Below are positions 8,807-17,006 of a stretch of DNA of 31,350 bases, in pieces. The DNA is from DASPJR01 sp035628505 (GTDB taxonomy: Bacteria > Planctomycetota > SZUA-567 > H5-PLA8). The position numbers were made by a program, and so were the translations under genes. How positions within the stretch are numbered: position 1 is the stretch's first letter; every line of letters begins with the position of its first letter. The notes beneath the pieces are model-generated. The model saw only the letters and a program-made list of their open reading frames with translations, did no database searches and was not told the DNA's origin. The stretch covers positions 1 through 31,350 of the forward strand of contig DASPJR010000024.1 in the NCBI GenBank assembly GCA_035628505.1, given 5' to 3'.

Positions 8807-8975
8807 ACGCATTCTCTCCGTATCTGCCAAAGGATTCTCGACCACCTTAGTGTTGAGTCCCACAGGCCGGCGATGCTTTCTCATTGCGCTTGTCCCATAT
8901 CTGCAATCAAAAACGGAAGACCTTAAGAGGTAAGACGGTGCGAGCTGCACATTTACTGCCAGAAAGTCCATTGCT

Positions 8976-10568
8976 TCAAACGGCTGGGCTTCCTGCAACC
9001 CCTTGCCGTGCAGACTCTTGTGTTGTCTCTTTGCGGCGAATCATGCAGCCGCAAAAAATCCCAAAAAATAACAGCGCCGGTCCAAGCTCCCCAAGAACCA
9101 GGCTCAGCGTTACAGGCGCAGCCCGGTCCAGCCGCTGAAAGCGCAACGTTGCGGTGCCCGCAGTGAGCTCCGGAAGAACGGCTTCGATTCGCCCGAGCGG
9201 ATCAATTGCAGCGGTGATTCCTGTGTTCGTCACACGCACCAGTGGCCGACGGACTTCGACTGCCCGGAGCGCGGCGGCTTTCAAGTGTGCTCGCGGGCCG
9301 AACGTCTCATAAAACCAGCCGTCATTGGTGATGTTGAGCAGCACATCCGCTCCAGCGCTCACCGCTTCGCGCGCCAGATCAGGATGAATGTCTTCTACGC
9401 AGATGTTAATGGCTGCCATAAACGAGTTCTCGCCGCCTTCCAGCGGAATGGTCTCCACAGGCGAGGGCTTTGTTCCAGGAATGTATTGATCACGCGTAAT
9501 CGAGCCTAGAAAGCTCAGCGACGGAAACGGGTTGTACTCGCCAAAGGGAACCAGTCGCCGCTTGAAGTAATGAAACACTTCTTCGCCTTTGTCATTGAGC
9601 AGGTAGGCGCTGTTGTAATCCAGCCGCAGCTTCGTGACAGGATCGAACTCGGTGAAATTGGAGCCGGCCAGCGTAGGGATGCCGCCAATGGCCACCTGCG
9701 CTTTGAAAAGCTTGCCCCAGTCATCGTAATTCATTGAGCCTGGAACCATGGTTTCAGCCCAGCAGATCAGCACCGGAAGTTCCCCGCTGGCCTTCGCCTG
9801 GGAGATGATCTGGCGATGCATCTCCAGGTGTCCATGAAGCTGCCGCTCCATCTCTTCCGATGTGCGTCCCAGCTTCTGGCGGATGTTGCCCTGGATCACA
9901 GCGATCGGCGGCCCCTTCTTCAGCAACGGAGACAGCTCGCGGATGCGCAGCTCTCCATATACGAATGCCGCAAGAACGAGCGCCGCGATCGAAGCAGAAA
10001 TCGCGTGCAGCAGGCGAGGGGAGTGCGCTCCCTGTTTCCGGTATTCGGGCAGCACGAAGGCAAGCCAGGCGTTGACCAGCACAATCAAAAAGCTCAAGCC
10101 GTAAACGCCAAGCAGATCCGCGCCCTGCCTGAACTGCTCGTGGTAGACGAGACTGTGACCCATCAGCAACCACGGAAAGGCAAAGATGGGAACGACTGAA
10201 CGGATGATCTCGATCAACGTCCAGACTGCAGCCGTGCCGAAGACCGCTCGCCAGACGGAGATTCGTGCCATGTGCCGGATGGCCATGAGTGCCGCGATGT
10301 AATAGAGCGACGTGTAAATGCAAAGCGCCACCATCCCGGGAGGCGTGAGCGGCGCGAGAAACCAGAACGCCGTCAGCGTCCACGACAGCGCAAAAACGGC
10401 GCTTTCGAGCAGCGCCATGCGGTGCGACTCGGCGCGTGCGACGCAAAAGAGTACCGGCGCGAGTGCAAACCAGGCAGGCCAGGAGCTATCCAGATGACTG
10501 AGCGGCAGCGCAAGTACTACCCCGCAGGCAGCTTGCAGTAACAGGAGTAAAACGGGGTGCACCTTCAC
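8976..10568 (-). CDS. lnt: Apolipoprotein N-acyltransferase
   Basis: Transfers an acyl chain from phospholipid to the N-terminal cysteine of lipoproteins at the outer face of the inner membrane. An N-terminal block of about six to seven membrane helices is followed by a nitrilase-fold domain. The catalytic triad is visible as E272 (WAETMVPG), K336 (FKRRLVPFGEY) and C390 (NICVEDIHPD), close to the spacing in the Escherichia coli enzyme (E267, K335, C387). A last hydrophobic helix (LVLGELGPALLFFGIFCGC) precedes the C-terminus. The start is the GTG at 10568, with AAAGG 12 bases before it; this gives 530 residues, near the family's usual length. The frame extends to a TTG at 10712, but those 48 extra residues are not membrane-like and would run into the leader of the divergent gene. 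Assignment firm, start moderately sure. Confidence 0.93.
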   Translation of the reverse strand: MKVHPVLLLLLQAACGVVLALPLSHLDSSWPAWFALAPVLFCVARAESHRMALLESAVFALSWTLTAFWFLAPLTPPGMVALCIYTSLYYIAALMAIRHMARISVWRAVFGTAAVWTLIEIIRSVVPIFAFPWLLMGHSLVYHEQFRQGADLLGVYGLSFLIVLVNAWLAFVLPEYRKQGAHSPRLLHAISASIAALVLAAFVYGELRIRELSPLLKKGPPIAVIQGNIRQKLGRTSEEMERQLHGHLEMHRQIISQAKASGELPVLICWAETMVPGSMNYDDWGKLFKAQVAIGGIPTLAGSNFTEFDPVTKLRLDYNSAYLLNDKGEEVFHYFKRRLVPFGEYNPFPSLSFLGSITRDQYIPGTKPSPVETIPLEGGENSFMAAINICVEDIHPDLAREAVSAGADVLLNITNDGWFYETFGPRAHLKAAALRAVEVRRPLVRVTNTGITAAIDPLGRIEAVLPELTAGTATLRFQRLDRAAPVTLSLVLGELGPALLFFGIFCGCMIRRKETTQESARQGVAGSPAV

Positions 10569-10716
10569 CGGTAGGCAGTACCTTTCGTCGAACCTCTTCT
10601 TAACGAGCAGACTAGAGAGAAAATCAGGCAAAGTCCAAGTTTTTTCGAAACCCGTGCAGCACCGGTGCGTCGAAAGCCTGTTCTTCAGAAAACGATAAAT
10701 AAAAGGAGCCAACCCG

Positions 10717-10920
10717 ATGAAACTTATTATCTACTGCGACCGCTGCGGCATCCTTCTCCCGAACGCGATCAAGCGTGGTGAGTGCTGTGCCCAGTGTGCC
10801 TCCGGCCACAAGGAAGTCCGCGCCTCGAAAGCAGTTGAATTGCGCACCTTCCGCCGCCCCAATGCCGCCCGGATCCTTGCGACGATCCGCCGCGAAGTGC
10901 GCATCCCGCAAGCCGTCTAA
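10717..10920 (+). CDS. Small zinc-ribbon protein of unknown function
   Basis: A 67-residue cytoplasmic protein with two cysteine pairs, CDRC (7-10) and CAQC (24-27), which should bind one zinc ion. A basic tail follows, including RTFRRPNAARILATIRREVRI. An excellent ribosome site (AAGGAG, 9 bases before ATG) supports translation. It is divergent from lnt, with about 150 bases between the two starts. The fold suggests nucleic-acid or protein binding; no family is recognised. Confidence 0.7.
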   Translation: MKLIIYCDRCGILLPNAIKRGECCAQCASGHKEVRASKAVELRTFRRPNAARILATIRREVRIPQAV

Positions 10921-10946
10921 CGCACGGGCTTGCCAATCCGATGTAA

Positions 10947-10966
10947 CGCCGATTTTCAATCGGCGA
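10947..10966 (+). terminator. Hairpin after the zinc-ribbon gene
   Basis: CGCCGATT and AATCGGCG form a perfect 8-bp stem with a 3-base loop about 30 bases after the stop codon. No T-run follows on the plus strand, so termination is uncertain. Confidence 0.35.
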
Positions 10967-10985
10967 GTCTGCCTCCAGTCCGAAT

Positions 10986-11183
10986 CTGTCCAGAAACGCA
11001 CAAGGGGAAGTTGAAGCGAACGCTTCCAGCCTGCGAGTCTCTTTAAGAAAGTTGTCCAATCACTCGCTTGTCGACATATGCCGTCTACTCGCCTGCCTTA
11101 TAATTCTGTCCACGAACGCACGAGTTGGTGTTCCGCAGGCTTTGAGCCGGCCCGTCACTCAAAAAAGTTGTCCAATCACTCGC
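10986..11183. repeat. Diverged tandem duplication in a 580-bp gene-free stretch
   Basis: Two blocks of about 117-119 bases lie in direct order. Each begins with CTGTCC plus GAACGCAC or AAACGCAC (10986 and 11105). Each ends with an exact 20-base copy of AAAGTTGTCCAATCACTCGC (11048-11067 and 11164-11183). The middle parts have diverged. From 11184 to 11502 I see only a short palindrome and no gene: the frame open from 11224 has no ribosome site and lies ahead of the signal peptide of the next gene. Confidence 0.6.
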
Positions 11184-11444
11184 CTTACTCGAAAGACTCC
11201 TCAATCGTCTACCTGAACGCAAGATGACTCAACTTCTCTCACCCTTTGTGGGAGCCTCAATCCTGCAAACTATTGCACACGTGCAGAAACTCCAAGTTCA
11301 GCCTAAGAAGAAGTACGCGGGCTGTACCCTAATAATAGACGAGTCTGGCAGCGGTTTATTGCATGAATTTTGGCCGGAATTTCAGGATTTATTTGGATCG
11401 TTTATTTTGCGGGTGGATGGTCCAGAAAGCTCTCAACCGTTGTA

Positions 11445-11456
11445 TGTAACGTTACA
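11445..11456. promoter_or_regulatory. Possible LacI/GalR-type operator before the hydrolase gene
   Basis: TGTAACGTTACA is a perfect 12-base palindrome with a central CG, the form typical of LacI-family operators. It ends 46 bases before the hydrolase ATG. A LacI-family regulator is encoded in the window (29934-31007) but about 18 kb away, so any link is speculative. Confidence 0.3.
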
Positions 11457-11502
11457 GGCAAACGCAAAAACGCTGCGCGCCGGTCCAAGGAGAACTCTAT
11501 TC

Positions 11503-12648
11503 ATGGCCAGACATTTTTTAGTCGCTCTTCTCACCATCGCGACACTTCATTTCACTGGCAAAGCCGAAGACTCGGCTCAGCGTAAAGACGAAATCTGGCA
11601 GAAGATCAAACCACTCTTCCAGGTCCCCGATGAATTCAAAGACAAGCTCGCGCCGCATTGCTCGCTGTTGAAAATGGACGACGGCTCTGTCGTGACAAAT
11701 GCGGCGGATTGGAAGCGCCGCCGCGAGGAACTTCTGAAATACTGGCACACCGTCATGGGCGCCTGGCCGGCAGCGATCGAAAAGCCACGCGTCGAGTTTC
11801 TCGAAAAGGAGGACGTGAAGGACTTCACGCGCCACAAGATCAAGCTCGAGGTCGCCCCCGAACGCAGCGTCGTCGCGTACCTGCTCGTGCCGCCAGGCAA
11901 AGGCCCGTTTCCCGCAATACTGGATGTCTTCTACCAGCCGCTGGATGGCGCCGGCCTGACGACGACAAAAACCTATTATCACGACTTCGGCGCGACGATG
12001 GCCAAGCGCGGATTCGTGGCGCTGTGCGTGGGCCTGGAGCCGCGCAAGACCCATGGCGATATTTACTTTCCAAGCGTTGAGGCAGCCACGCTGCAGCCGC
12101 TGTCGTACAACGCGTATGTTTCAGGAAATTGCCGCCGGGCGCTGGCGAACATGCCCGAAGTTGATGCGAAGCGCATCGGAGTCGTCGGACATTCGTACGG
12201 CGGAAAGTGGGCGATGTTCTCCGGCGCGCTGAACGAGGAGTTTGCGGCAGTCGCCATTTCCGATCCGGGCATCGTCTTCGATGAGCCGCGAGGCAACGTG
12301 AATTACTGGGAGCCCTGGTACCTGGGCTATGACGACAAGCCCTTCCGCAAACACGGGCTGCTAACCCCTGAAGATCCGCGCAGGGGTGCGTACAAGAAAA
12401 TCGTCGAAGACGGCCACGATCTGCATGAAATTCACGCGCTGATCGCGCCGCGCCCGTTCTTCGTTTCCGCCGGAGCGGAGGACCCGCCCAAGCGCTGGAT
12501 GTCACTGAATCACACGATTGCTGTTAACAAAATCCTGGGACAGGAGAACCGCATCGGCATGTCCAACCGTCCAGCTCATCCGATGACCGCCGAAACGCGC
12601 GAAGAGCTGGCTTTGTTCTTTGAGTACTTTTTGAAGTATGCGATGTAA
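11503..12648 (+). CDS. Secreted alpha/beta hydrolase, acetyl-xylan/glucuronoyl-esterase-like
   Basis: A 381-residue exported hydrolase. The ATG at 11503 has AAGGAG 9 bases upstream and is followed by a signal peptide (MARHFLVALLTIATLHFTGKA). The nucleophile elbow is GHSYGGKW with S231. The likely acid is D327 in SAGAEDPP and the likely histidine is H359 in RPAHPMT, the correct order for the fold. The core phrase (VAYLLVPPGKGPFPAILDVF, then AMAKRG-like and ISDPGIVFDE segments) matches hydrolases of the acetyl-xylan esterase/CE15-like group common in polysaccharide-degrading bacteria. The substrate cannot be told from sequence; esters on plant or algal polysaccharide are the best guess. It stands alone on the plus strand, convergent with the ankyrin gene. 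Confidence 0.85.
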   Translation: MARHFLVALLTIATLHFTGKAEDSAQRKDEIWQKIKPLFQVPDEFKDKLAPHCSLLKMDDGSVVTNAADWKRRREELLKYWHTVMGAWPAAIEKPRVEFLEKEDVKDFTRHKIKLEVAPERSVVAYLLVPPGKGPFPAILDVFYQPLDGAGLTTTKTYYHDFGATMAKRGFVALCVGLEPRKTHGDIYFPSVEAATLQPLSYNAYVSGNCRRALANMPEVDAKRIGVVGHSYGGKWAMFSGALNEEFAAVAISDPGIVFDEPRGNVNYWEPWYLGYDDKPFRKHGLLTPEDPRRGAYKKIVEDGHDLHEIHALIAPRPFFVSAGAEDPPKRWMSLNHTIAVNKILGQENRIGMSNRPAHPMTAETREELALFFEYFLKYAM

Positions 12649-12712
12649 CGGCGGTGCAATTTCGCGTTTAGGTTCGAATGGCTATGGCTGAATCAGTTCT
12701 CACTCGCCTCAG

Positions 12713-13522
12713 TCACTGTTTGCCGCCCGAGCCGTTGAGTGCACCCTTTTTCTTGAGCAGTGCTTGTGTTTCCAGCAGGCGCTTGCGGCGGTCGCCGATG
12801 GCGGTTTTCAGTTGTGCGTCGACGATGTCCAGCGGCGTCTGACCGTCCTGGCTGCGTGCGTTGATGTCGGCTTTGTGCTGCGTGATCAAAAGTTCTGTCG
12901 CTTCGAGGTGACCGTTGATCACGGCCGCGTGCAACGCCGACTTGTTCCGCTCTCCGATGCCTTCGATTAATGCCCCTTTCTCCAGCAGAACCTGAATCAG
13001 TTCCAGGCTGCGGGGGTGGGTGAAAGATTGGTACAGGGCGGTGGTTCCGCTGGCGTTGCGCGCGTTGACATCGGCCTTGTGTTCGAGCAGCAGCCGCGCG
13101 ACCGCCGGGTCGCGGGCGAGATGCAGCGGCGTGATTTTGTGTCCGTCGGAGGTTGGTACGCTCGCAGGCAATCCTTTTTCGAGCAGCGCCCTGGCCACGG
13201 CGGGCGCCTCGCGCATGGTGCTCATCGCAGCCAGATGCAGAGCGGTATGTCCGCCTTCGGTGACGGCCTGGATGTCGGCGCCCAACTCCAGCAGCAGTAC
13301 GACAGCCTTCGGCTGGCCCCATGCGGCGGCATCGTGCAGCGGCTGTCTGCGTCCATCGAACGTTACCTTCAGCCAGCCCGGATTGGATTTGACGAGCGCC
13401 TTGATCTTTTCAAGATCGCCTTCCTTGGCGGCGCGATGAATCTCGCTGGCGGAGGCGCTGAACACCAGCGCCATCGTTAGGATTGCAAAGAAAACCGGAC
13501 TGGATGTCATAGAAATTCTCAT
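12713..13522 (-). CDS. Exported ankyrin-repeat protein
   Basis: A 269-residue protein with a signal peptide (MTSSPVFFAILTMALVFSASA after a short basic start) and about six ankyrin repeats filling the rest. Recognisable repeat cores are QPLHDAAAWGQPKAVVLLLE, TALHLAAMS, TPLHLARDPAVARLLLE, SALHAAVINGHLEATELLI and TPLDIVDA. Such proteins act as protein-binding scaffolds, here probably in the periplasm. The start is the ATG at 13522 or the one at 13510; both give an export signal and neither has a strong ribosome site. The gene lies 22 bases after the hypothetical gene upstream, so the two are probably co-transcribed. Confidence 0.85.
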   Translation of the reverse strand: MRISMTSSPVFFAILTMALVFSASASEIHRAAKEGDLEKIKALVKSNPGWLKVTFDGRRQPLHDAAAWGQPKAVVLLLELGADIQAVTEGGHTALHLAAMSTMREAPAVARALLEKGLPASVPTSDGHKITPLHLARDPAVARLLLEHKADVNARNASGTTALYQSFTHPRSLELIQVLLEKGALIEGIGERNKSALHAAVINGHLEATELLITQHKADINARSQDGQTPLDIVDAQLKTAIGDRRKRLLETQALLKKKGALNGSGGKQ

Positions 13523-13543
13523 CCGCTTGATCAAACAAAGAAG

Positions 13544-13882
13544 TTACTCCGGCTCTCCCGAAGCCCCATAAAACTCACCTTCGTCGCCCTGAACGCGCGC
13601 GTTGAAGTGCTGTGCGATCTGGAACATCTTGGCGATTCCGGCTGGGGACGGATTCTTGGCAGTGATGCGGCCGGAATACCAGTGTAGCGCCAGGTCTTCT
13701 TCGGTGCCCCAGGCGAGCACGTCCGCCTCTACAAGGCCCTCGTCTGTTTCGAACTCAATGCACCCCTCTGGACGAAGTTCCTTGTCCCGGTTTACATACT
13801 GCTTCCACTCCTGGTGCGAAATCGCATTCTCTTCGGAGTCAAACCAGTTTTCCGCCCGTGTGATGTGAACGTCATAGCCCAT
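13544..13882 (-). CDS. Conserved-looking hypothetical protein
   Basis: A 112-residue soluble acidic protein starting MGYDVHITRAENWFDSEENA, with a Trp/Glu-rich central part and no signal peptide or membrane segment. The ATG at 13882 is chosen because the frame upstream runs into the CACAGAG-type repeat (13888-13928), which is not coding in any neighbour. The start is only a few bases from the repeat end, whose AGAGAA is at best a weak ribosome site. It lies between pepT and the ankyrin gene on the same strand. I recognise the general style of a widespread small hypothetical family but no function. Confidence 0.75.
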   Translation of the reverse strand: MGYDVHITRAENWFDSEENAISHQEWKQYVNRDKELRPEGCIEFETDEGLVEADVLAWGTEEDLALHWYSGRITAKNPSPAGIAKMFQIAQHFNARVQGDEGEFYGASGEPE

Positions 13883-13887
13883 AAAAA

Positions 13888-13928
13888 TTCTCTGCGCTCC
13901 TCCGCGTCCTCTGCGTCTCTGCGGTGAA
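13888..13928 (-). repeat. CACAGAG-family interspersed repeat, single GC-rich variant copy
   Basis: On the minus strand it reads TTCAC, then about four 8-9-base units of the form CGCAGAGNN/CGCGGAGNN, ending in AGAGAA. It is the same design as the other copies (TTCAC plus tandem CACAGAGNN) but with CACAG changed to CGCAG. It fills the gap between pepT and the small hypothetical gene and has no inverted partner nearby. Confidence 0.75.
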
Positions 13929-13947
13929 GTCGTTAGCTGTTTAGCAC

Positions 13948-15186
13948 CTACGACCGCTCTTCCCACAGCTTCGCCAGATGAACCACCGTCTCGGCACCCT
14001 TGACCATGTCCTGCAGGCTCACCCATTCGCGCGGGCTGTGGACGTAATGAAATCCGGTGAATAGATTCGGCGTGGGTAGGCCGCGCTCGGTCAGGCGTGA
14101 GCCGTCTGTGCCGCCGCGGATTGCTTCCGAGGTCGGCGTCAATCCCGCGCGGCGCACGGCTTCGAGCGCGTACTCGACGGGGCGCATGTCCTTCTCGAGC
14201 CAGTAGCGCATGTTGCGGTACTGCGCCGTGATTTTCACTTCGACTTTCGCGCGCGGCTCGGCTTTGCGGACCTTCTCCGCGGCATCCTGAACGACGCGCC
14301 GTTTGGTTTCCAGGCCGTCGAGCTCGAAGTCGCGCAGGATCATCGCGATTTCAGCGCGCTCGGCCGTGCCGCGTATTTCCGTCGGGTGGATGAAGCCTTC
14401 TTTGCCGCTGGTCAGCTCGGGTGCTCCGCCGGGCTTGAGCGCCTGAACAAAATCAGCCGCCAGGCGCAGCGCGTTGACCATTACGCCCTTGGCCCAGCCT
14501 GGATGAGCGGCCACGCCGTCGATCGTGACGACCGCGCGATCGGCGCTGAAGGATTCGTAGTCGATCTCGCCAAGGTTTTCAGCATCGAGCGTGTACGCGA
14601 CATCCGCGCCGAGCTCTTCCAGCGTGATTTTTTCAGTGCCACGGCCGATCTCCTCGTCGGGATTGAAGCAGATTCGGACCGGGCCGTGCGGGACCTCCGG
14701 GTGCAATACGAGGTAGCGCGCGGCGGCCATCACGATTGCGACGCCCGACTTGTCATCGGCGCCCAGCAACGTCTTGCCCGAAGCGGTAATGATGTCTTCT
14801 CCGATCTTCTCTTTCAGAAGCGGCGTATCCTCCGGACTCATCGTTTGAGAGGGATCATCCGGCAGCACGATCTTCTGCCCGGCGTACTTGCGGTGAACGA
14901 TCGGTACCGCCAGGCCCGAGCAGGGATCGGCAGTGTCGACGTGCGCCAGAAACGCGACGCGCGGAACCGAAGTCTTCTTCGTCGTCGCCGGGATCGTGGC
15001 CAGCACGTAGCCGTACTGAGTTACGGTCACATCCTTCAGCCCCAGAGCCTTGAGTTCGCCTTCGAGCTTGCGAATGAGCACCCATTGCTTTTCCGTGCTG
15101 GGCGTTGTTTCGGAATGATGATCGCTTTGCGTGTCGATTCGCACATAGCTTAAAAACCGCTGCAGGAGATCTTCTGAATCAATCAT
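13948..15186 (-). CDS. pepT: Peptidase T (tripeptide aminopeptidase)
   Basis: A cytoplasmic M20B-family di-zinc aminopeptidase that removes the N-terminal residue of tripeptides. It has 412 residues, the family's normal length. Metal and catalytic residues are present: H82 and D84 in AHVDTADP, D144 in LLGADDKSG, E178/E179 in NPDEEIGRG, D201 in TLDAEN, and the C-terminal His in LFTGFHYVHSP. The dimerisation/lid domain lies between about residues 210 and 320. AAGGGA is 8 bases before the ATG. It is first of three minus-strand genes, separated from the second by a CACAGAG-type repeat. Confidence 0.95.
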   Translation of the reverse strand: MIDSEDLLQRFLSYVRIDTQSDHHSETTPSTEKQWVLIRKLEGELKALGLKDVTVTQYGYVLATIPATTKKTSVPRVAFLAHVDTADPCSGLAVPIVHRKYAGQKIVLPDDPSQTMSPEDTPLLKEKIGEDIITASGKTLLGADDKSGVAIVMAAARYLVLHPEVPHGPVRICFNPDEEIGRGTEKITLEELGADVAYTLDAENLGEIDYESFSADRAVVTIDGVAAHPGWAKGVMVNALRLAADFVQALKPGGAPELTSGKEGFIHPTEIRGTAERAEIAMILRDFELDGLETKRRVVQDAAEKVRKAEPRAKVEVKITAQYRNMRYWLEKDMRPVEYALEAVRRAGLTPTSEAIRGGTDGSRLTERGLPTPNLFTGFHYVHSPREWVSLQDMVKGAETVVHLAKLWEERS

Positions 15187-15337
15187 GCGTTTCCCTTTTT
15201 ATTGTCTTCCCTTAACATACCGCCCGTTTAAGATTTGCAAATTATGCCCTGATTCAGATTGACCTGATACCCAGACGTAAGGATAAAGGTTTACAAGCTG
15301 TGCTCGCTTGGACTCCTCGGCCGGGAGGATTGCTATC

Positions 15338-16651
15338 ATGCCGCTCATCGTAACCTGTTCCTGTGGCAAAAGTTTCCAGGCAAAAGACGAGTATGCCGGA
15401 AAAACCGCCAAATGCACCGCCTGCGGACAGGTTTTGACGATCACGGGGCCGCTCATTCAGCAGATTCCCTCCCATCAGCAGCCAGTCCACGATGAAGAAG
15501 TGATTTCGCCCGAAGCCGCCGCAATTATGTTGCAGCGCCAGATGCAGCAGGAAGCTGATGCGCGCTTCGTGAAGAAGATGATGCTGGTCGGCGGCGGCTT
15601 TGCCGCGGTGGTGATCATCGCTGCCGTCATTTACATGTCCACCCGGAGCGAACCGCCATCGAATGCGCGAACACCGGAAACGCCGCCACAGTCCAACGAG
15701 GCGCCGCCTCCGGCGGTGGTCACCGCGACTCCAGTGCAGCAGCCTGCCGCACAGCCCAGCACTGAATTCAATAAAGCCATGATTGGCGTGACGAACAAAA
15801 GCGTGAAGTGGTCGGGCAGAGTCGTCAGCGGCTTGAGTGAAGATGGTGCGACAATTGTGTTCCTGAAAAAGGAGACGCTGGCCTCCGGCAGCACGACCAC
15901 TTACCAGGCCGCGCTGAAGCTTAAGGAGCCGCCGGCGACGCCGATTCCTTCGGGCACCGAGATCGTCTTTGAAGGCACGCTTGCCGCGGGAATGAAACAA
16001 TCCAATGAATTCCGCGAGAAGACGGCTGAGGGTACCCAGATTTTCGACGCCGTGTACACGTTGCCCCTGACAAACGTCAGCATCGTCAGTTTGAACACCG
16101 AAGCACCGGCGACGACCACCGCTGCAACGCAGCAGCCGCCCGCGACAGAGGGGCCGCCGGCAGACGACGTTGAAAAGTTCGTGCGCTTTGCAATTCAGTC
16201 CAAGGACCGGCACTGGCGCTACAACGCGAAGGTGTTCCGCCCGGACGACAAGCGGCTGGATTTCGAAGACGTTGTCAGGCCAAATCCGGCTAAAGGTCCG
16301 AAGATGATGTTCGACAAAACCGATCCGGTCGATTCCATGGATGATCTCGAGAACGGCCCGCCGCCGACTCCCGAAACCGACCAGATCGAAGCTCGCATGC
16401 TGATGGACGCCGACCTGGTCGGCGATGGCTTCTATATGGAGGGCAGTTCCAAGAACGCGCTGTTCTATGTGTTCCTGGCTCCCTGCATTTCGATCAGCCA
16501 GGAACTGCAGAGTAAATATGGAGACGCGAAAAAAATACAGAAGTCAGACACTTGCTTCCTGCACTTCTACGGTCGCATGATCGTGGTCGTGCTGGCCGAT
16601 GGCCGCGTGCACGCGGTGATGCGAAAAGTCGTCGAGAAAAAGAAGAACTGA
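15338..16651 (+). CDS. Zinc-ribbon, single-pass membrane protein of unknown function
   Basis: A 437-residue protein. The ATG at 15338 is chosen over an upstream TTG because GGGAGG lies 9 bases before it and the zinc ribbon starts immediately. The ribbon has CSCGK (about 7-11) and CTAC (about 27-30) within residues 1-35, a style very common in Planctomycetota, where it heads many membrane proteins. A membrane helix follows at about 80-100 (MLVGGGFAAVVIIAAVIYM), then a Pro/Thr/Gln-rich linker and an extracytoplasmic part of about 300 residues with no recognised domain. It stands alone between pepT (divergent) and the riboswitch operon. Function unknown. Confidence 0.8.
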   Translation: MPLIVTCSCGKSFQAKDEYAGKTAKCTACGQVLTITGPLIQQIPSHQQPVHDEEVISPEAAAIMLQRQMQQEADARFVKKMMLVGGGFAAVVIIAAVIYMSTRSEPPSNARTPETPPQSNEAPPPAVVTATPVQQPAAQPSTEFNKAMIGVTNKSVKWSGRVVSGLSEDGATIVFLKKETLASGSTTTYQAALKLKEPPATPIPSGTEIVFEGTLAAGMKQSNEFREKTAEGTQIFDAVYTLPLTNVSIVSLNTEAPATTTAATQQPPATEGPPADDVEKFVRFAIQSKDRHWRYNAKVFRPDDKRLDFEDVVRPNPAKGPKMMFDKTDPVDSMDDLENGPPPTPETDQIEARMLMDADLVGDGFYMEGSSKNALFYVFLAPCISISQELQSKYGDAKKIQKSDTCFLHFYGRMIVVVLADGRVHAVMRKVVEKKKN

Positions 16652-16655
16652 TTTT

Positions 16656-16762
16656 TTCACCACAGAGAACACAGAGATCACGGAGATGGCTTTTTAGGGC
16701 TGAGACTCGAGCGCAGATTCTATATTATTGAGACCTCCTCTGTGTTCTCTGTGATCTCTGTG
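16656..16762. repeat. Head-to-head pair of CACAGAG repeats (107 bp)
   Basis: The left arm, 16656-16687, is TTCAC plus three units (CACAGAGAA, CACAGAGAT, CACGGAGAT). The right arm, 16737-16762, is the inverse: CCTCTGTG, TTCTCTGTG, ATCTCTGTG. The arms can fold into a long hairpin with a 49-base loop. It begins 5 bases after the stop of the zinc-ribbon membrane protein and may double as its terminator. Confidence 0.8.
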
Positions 16763-16774
16763 TGGATTTAGCCG

Positions 16775-16802
16775 TTGACATATGCGCATAAGCTATTAAA
16801 AA
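16775..16802 (+). promoter_or_regulatory. Promoter of the riboswitch-controlled operon
   Basis: A perfect TTGACA at 16775 is followed after 16 bases by TAAAAA. Transcription would start about 20 bases before the first paired base of the SAM riboswitch. Confidence 0.45.
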
Positions 16803-16828
16803 GCTGCGCTGACAATTTAATATCGGTC

Positions 16829-16999
16829 CGCTTATCGAGAGTGGCTGAGGGACAGGCCCTTTGAAGCCACAGCATCCGAAAGCGTTCACCCGATGGCCGC
16901 TGTGCCGCGGGTGAGTGCTCGAAAGTGCTAAATCCTGCGATGCCGGACGGCAGTTTGATTTCAGAATCAAGTTGCCGCTACGGATCGGGAGATGAGCGG
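16829..16999 (+). ncRNA. SAM riboswitch (S-box, SAM-I clan)
   Basis: An S-adenosylmethionine-sensing leader. The closing stem P1 pairs CCGCTTATC (16829-16837) with GATGAGCGG (16991-16999), with one G-U pair. Between them are the class signatures in order: GAGAG, GAGGGACAGGCCC, a TGAAGCC stretch followed by GCATCC, GTGCTAAATCCTGC, and GGGAGATGAG at the 3' side of P1. High SAM is expected to lower expression downstream. The next gene is threonine-synthase-like, about 200 bases on, past a heptad repeat array. The SAM-I versus SAM-I/IV subtype was not resolved. Confidence 0.9.
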
Positions 17000-17006
17000 G
17001 GTAGAC

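Noticed and set aside
11224..11502. N-terminal extension of the secreted hydrolase
   Set aside because: It would put 93 non-conserved-looking residues before a clear signal peptide. The ATG at 11503 has a strong ribosome site and the extension has none.
13883..14026. Upstream extension of the small hypothetical gene overlapping the end of pepT
   Set aside because: It would translate the interspersed repeat and the pepT 3' end in another frame; no ribosome site supports it.
14386..15153. Open frame of 255 codons antisense to pepT
   Set aside because: PepT metal-site motifs on the other strand settle the coding strand.
15254..16213. Open frame of 319 codons antisense to the zinc-ribbon membrane protein
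   Set aside because: Cys/Arg/Gly/His-rich shadow; the plus frame has a ribosome site, zinc ribbon and membrane helix.
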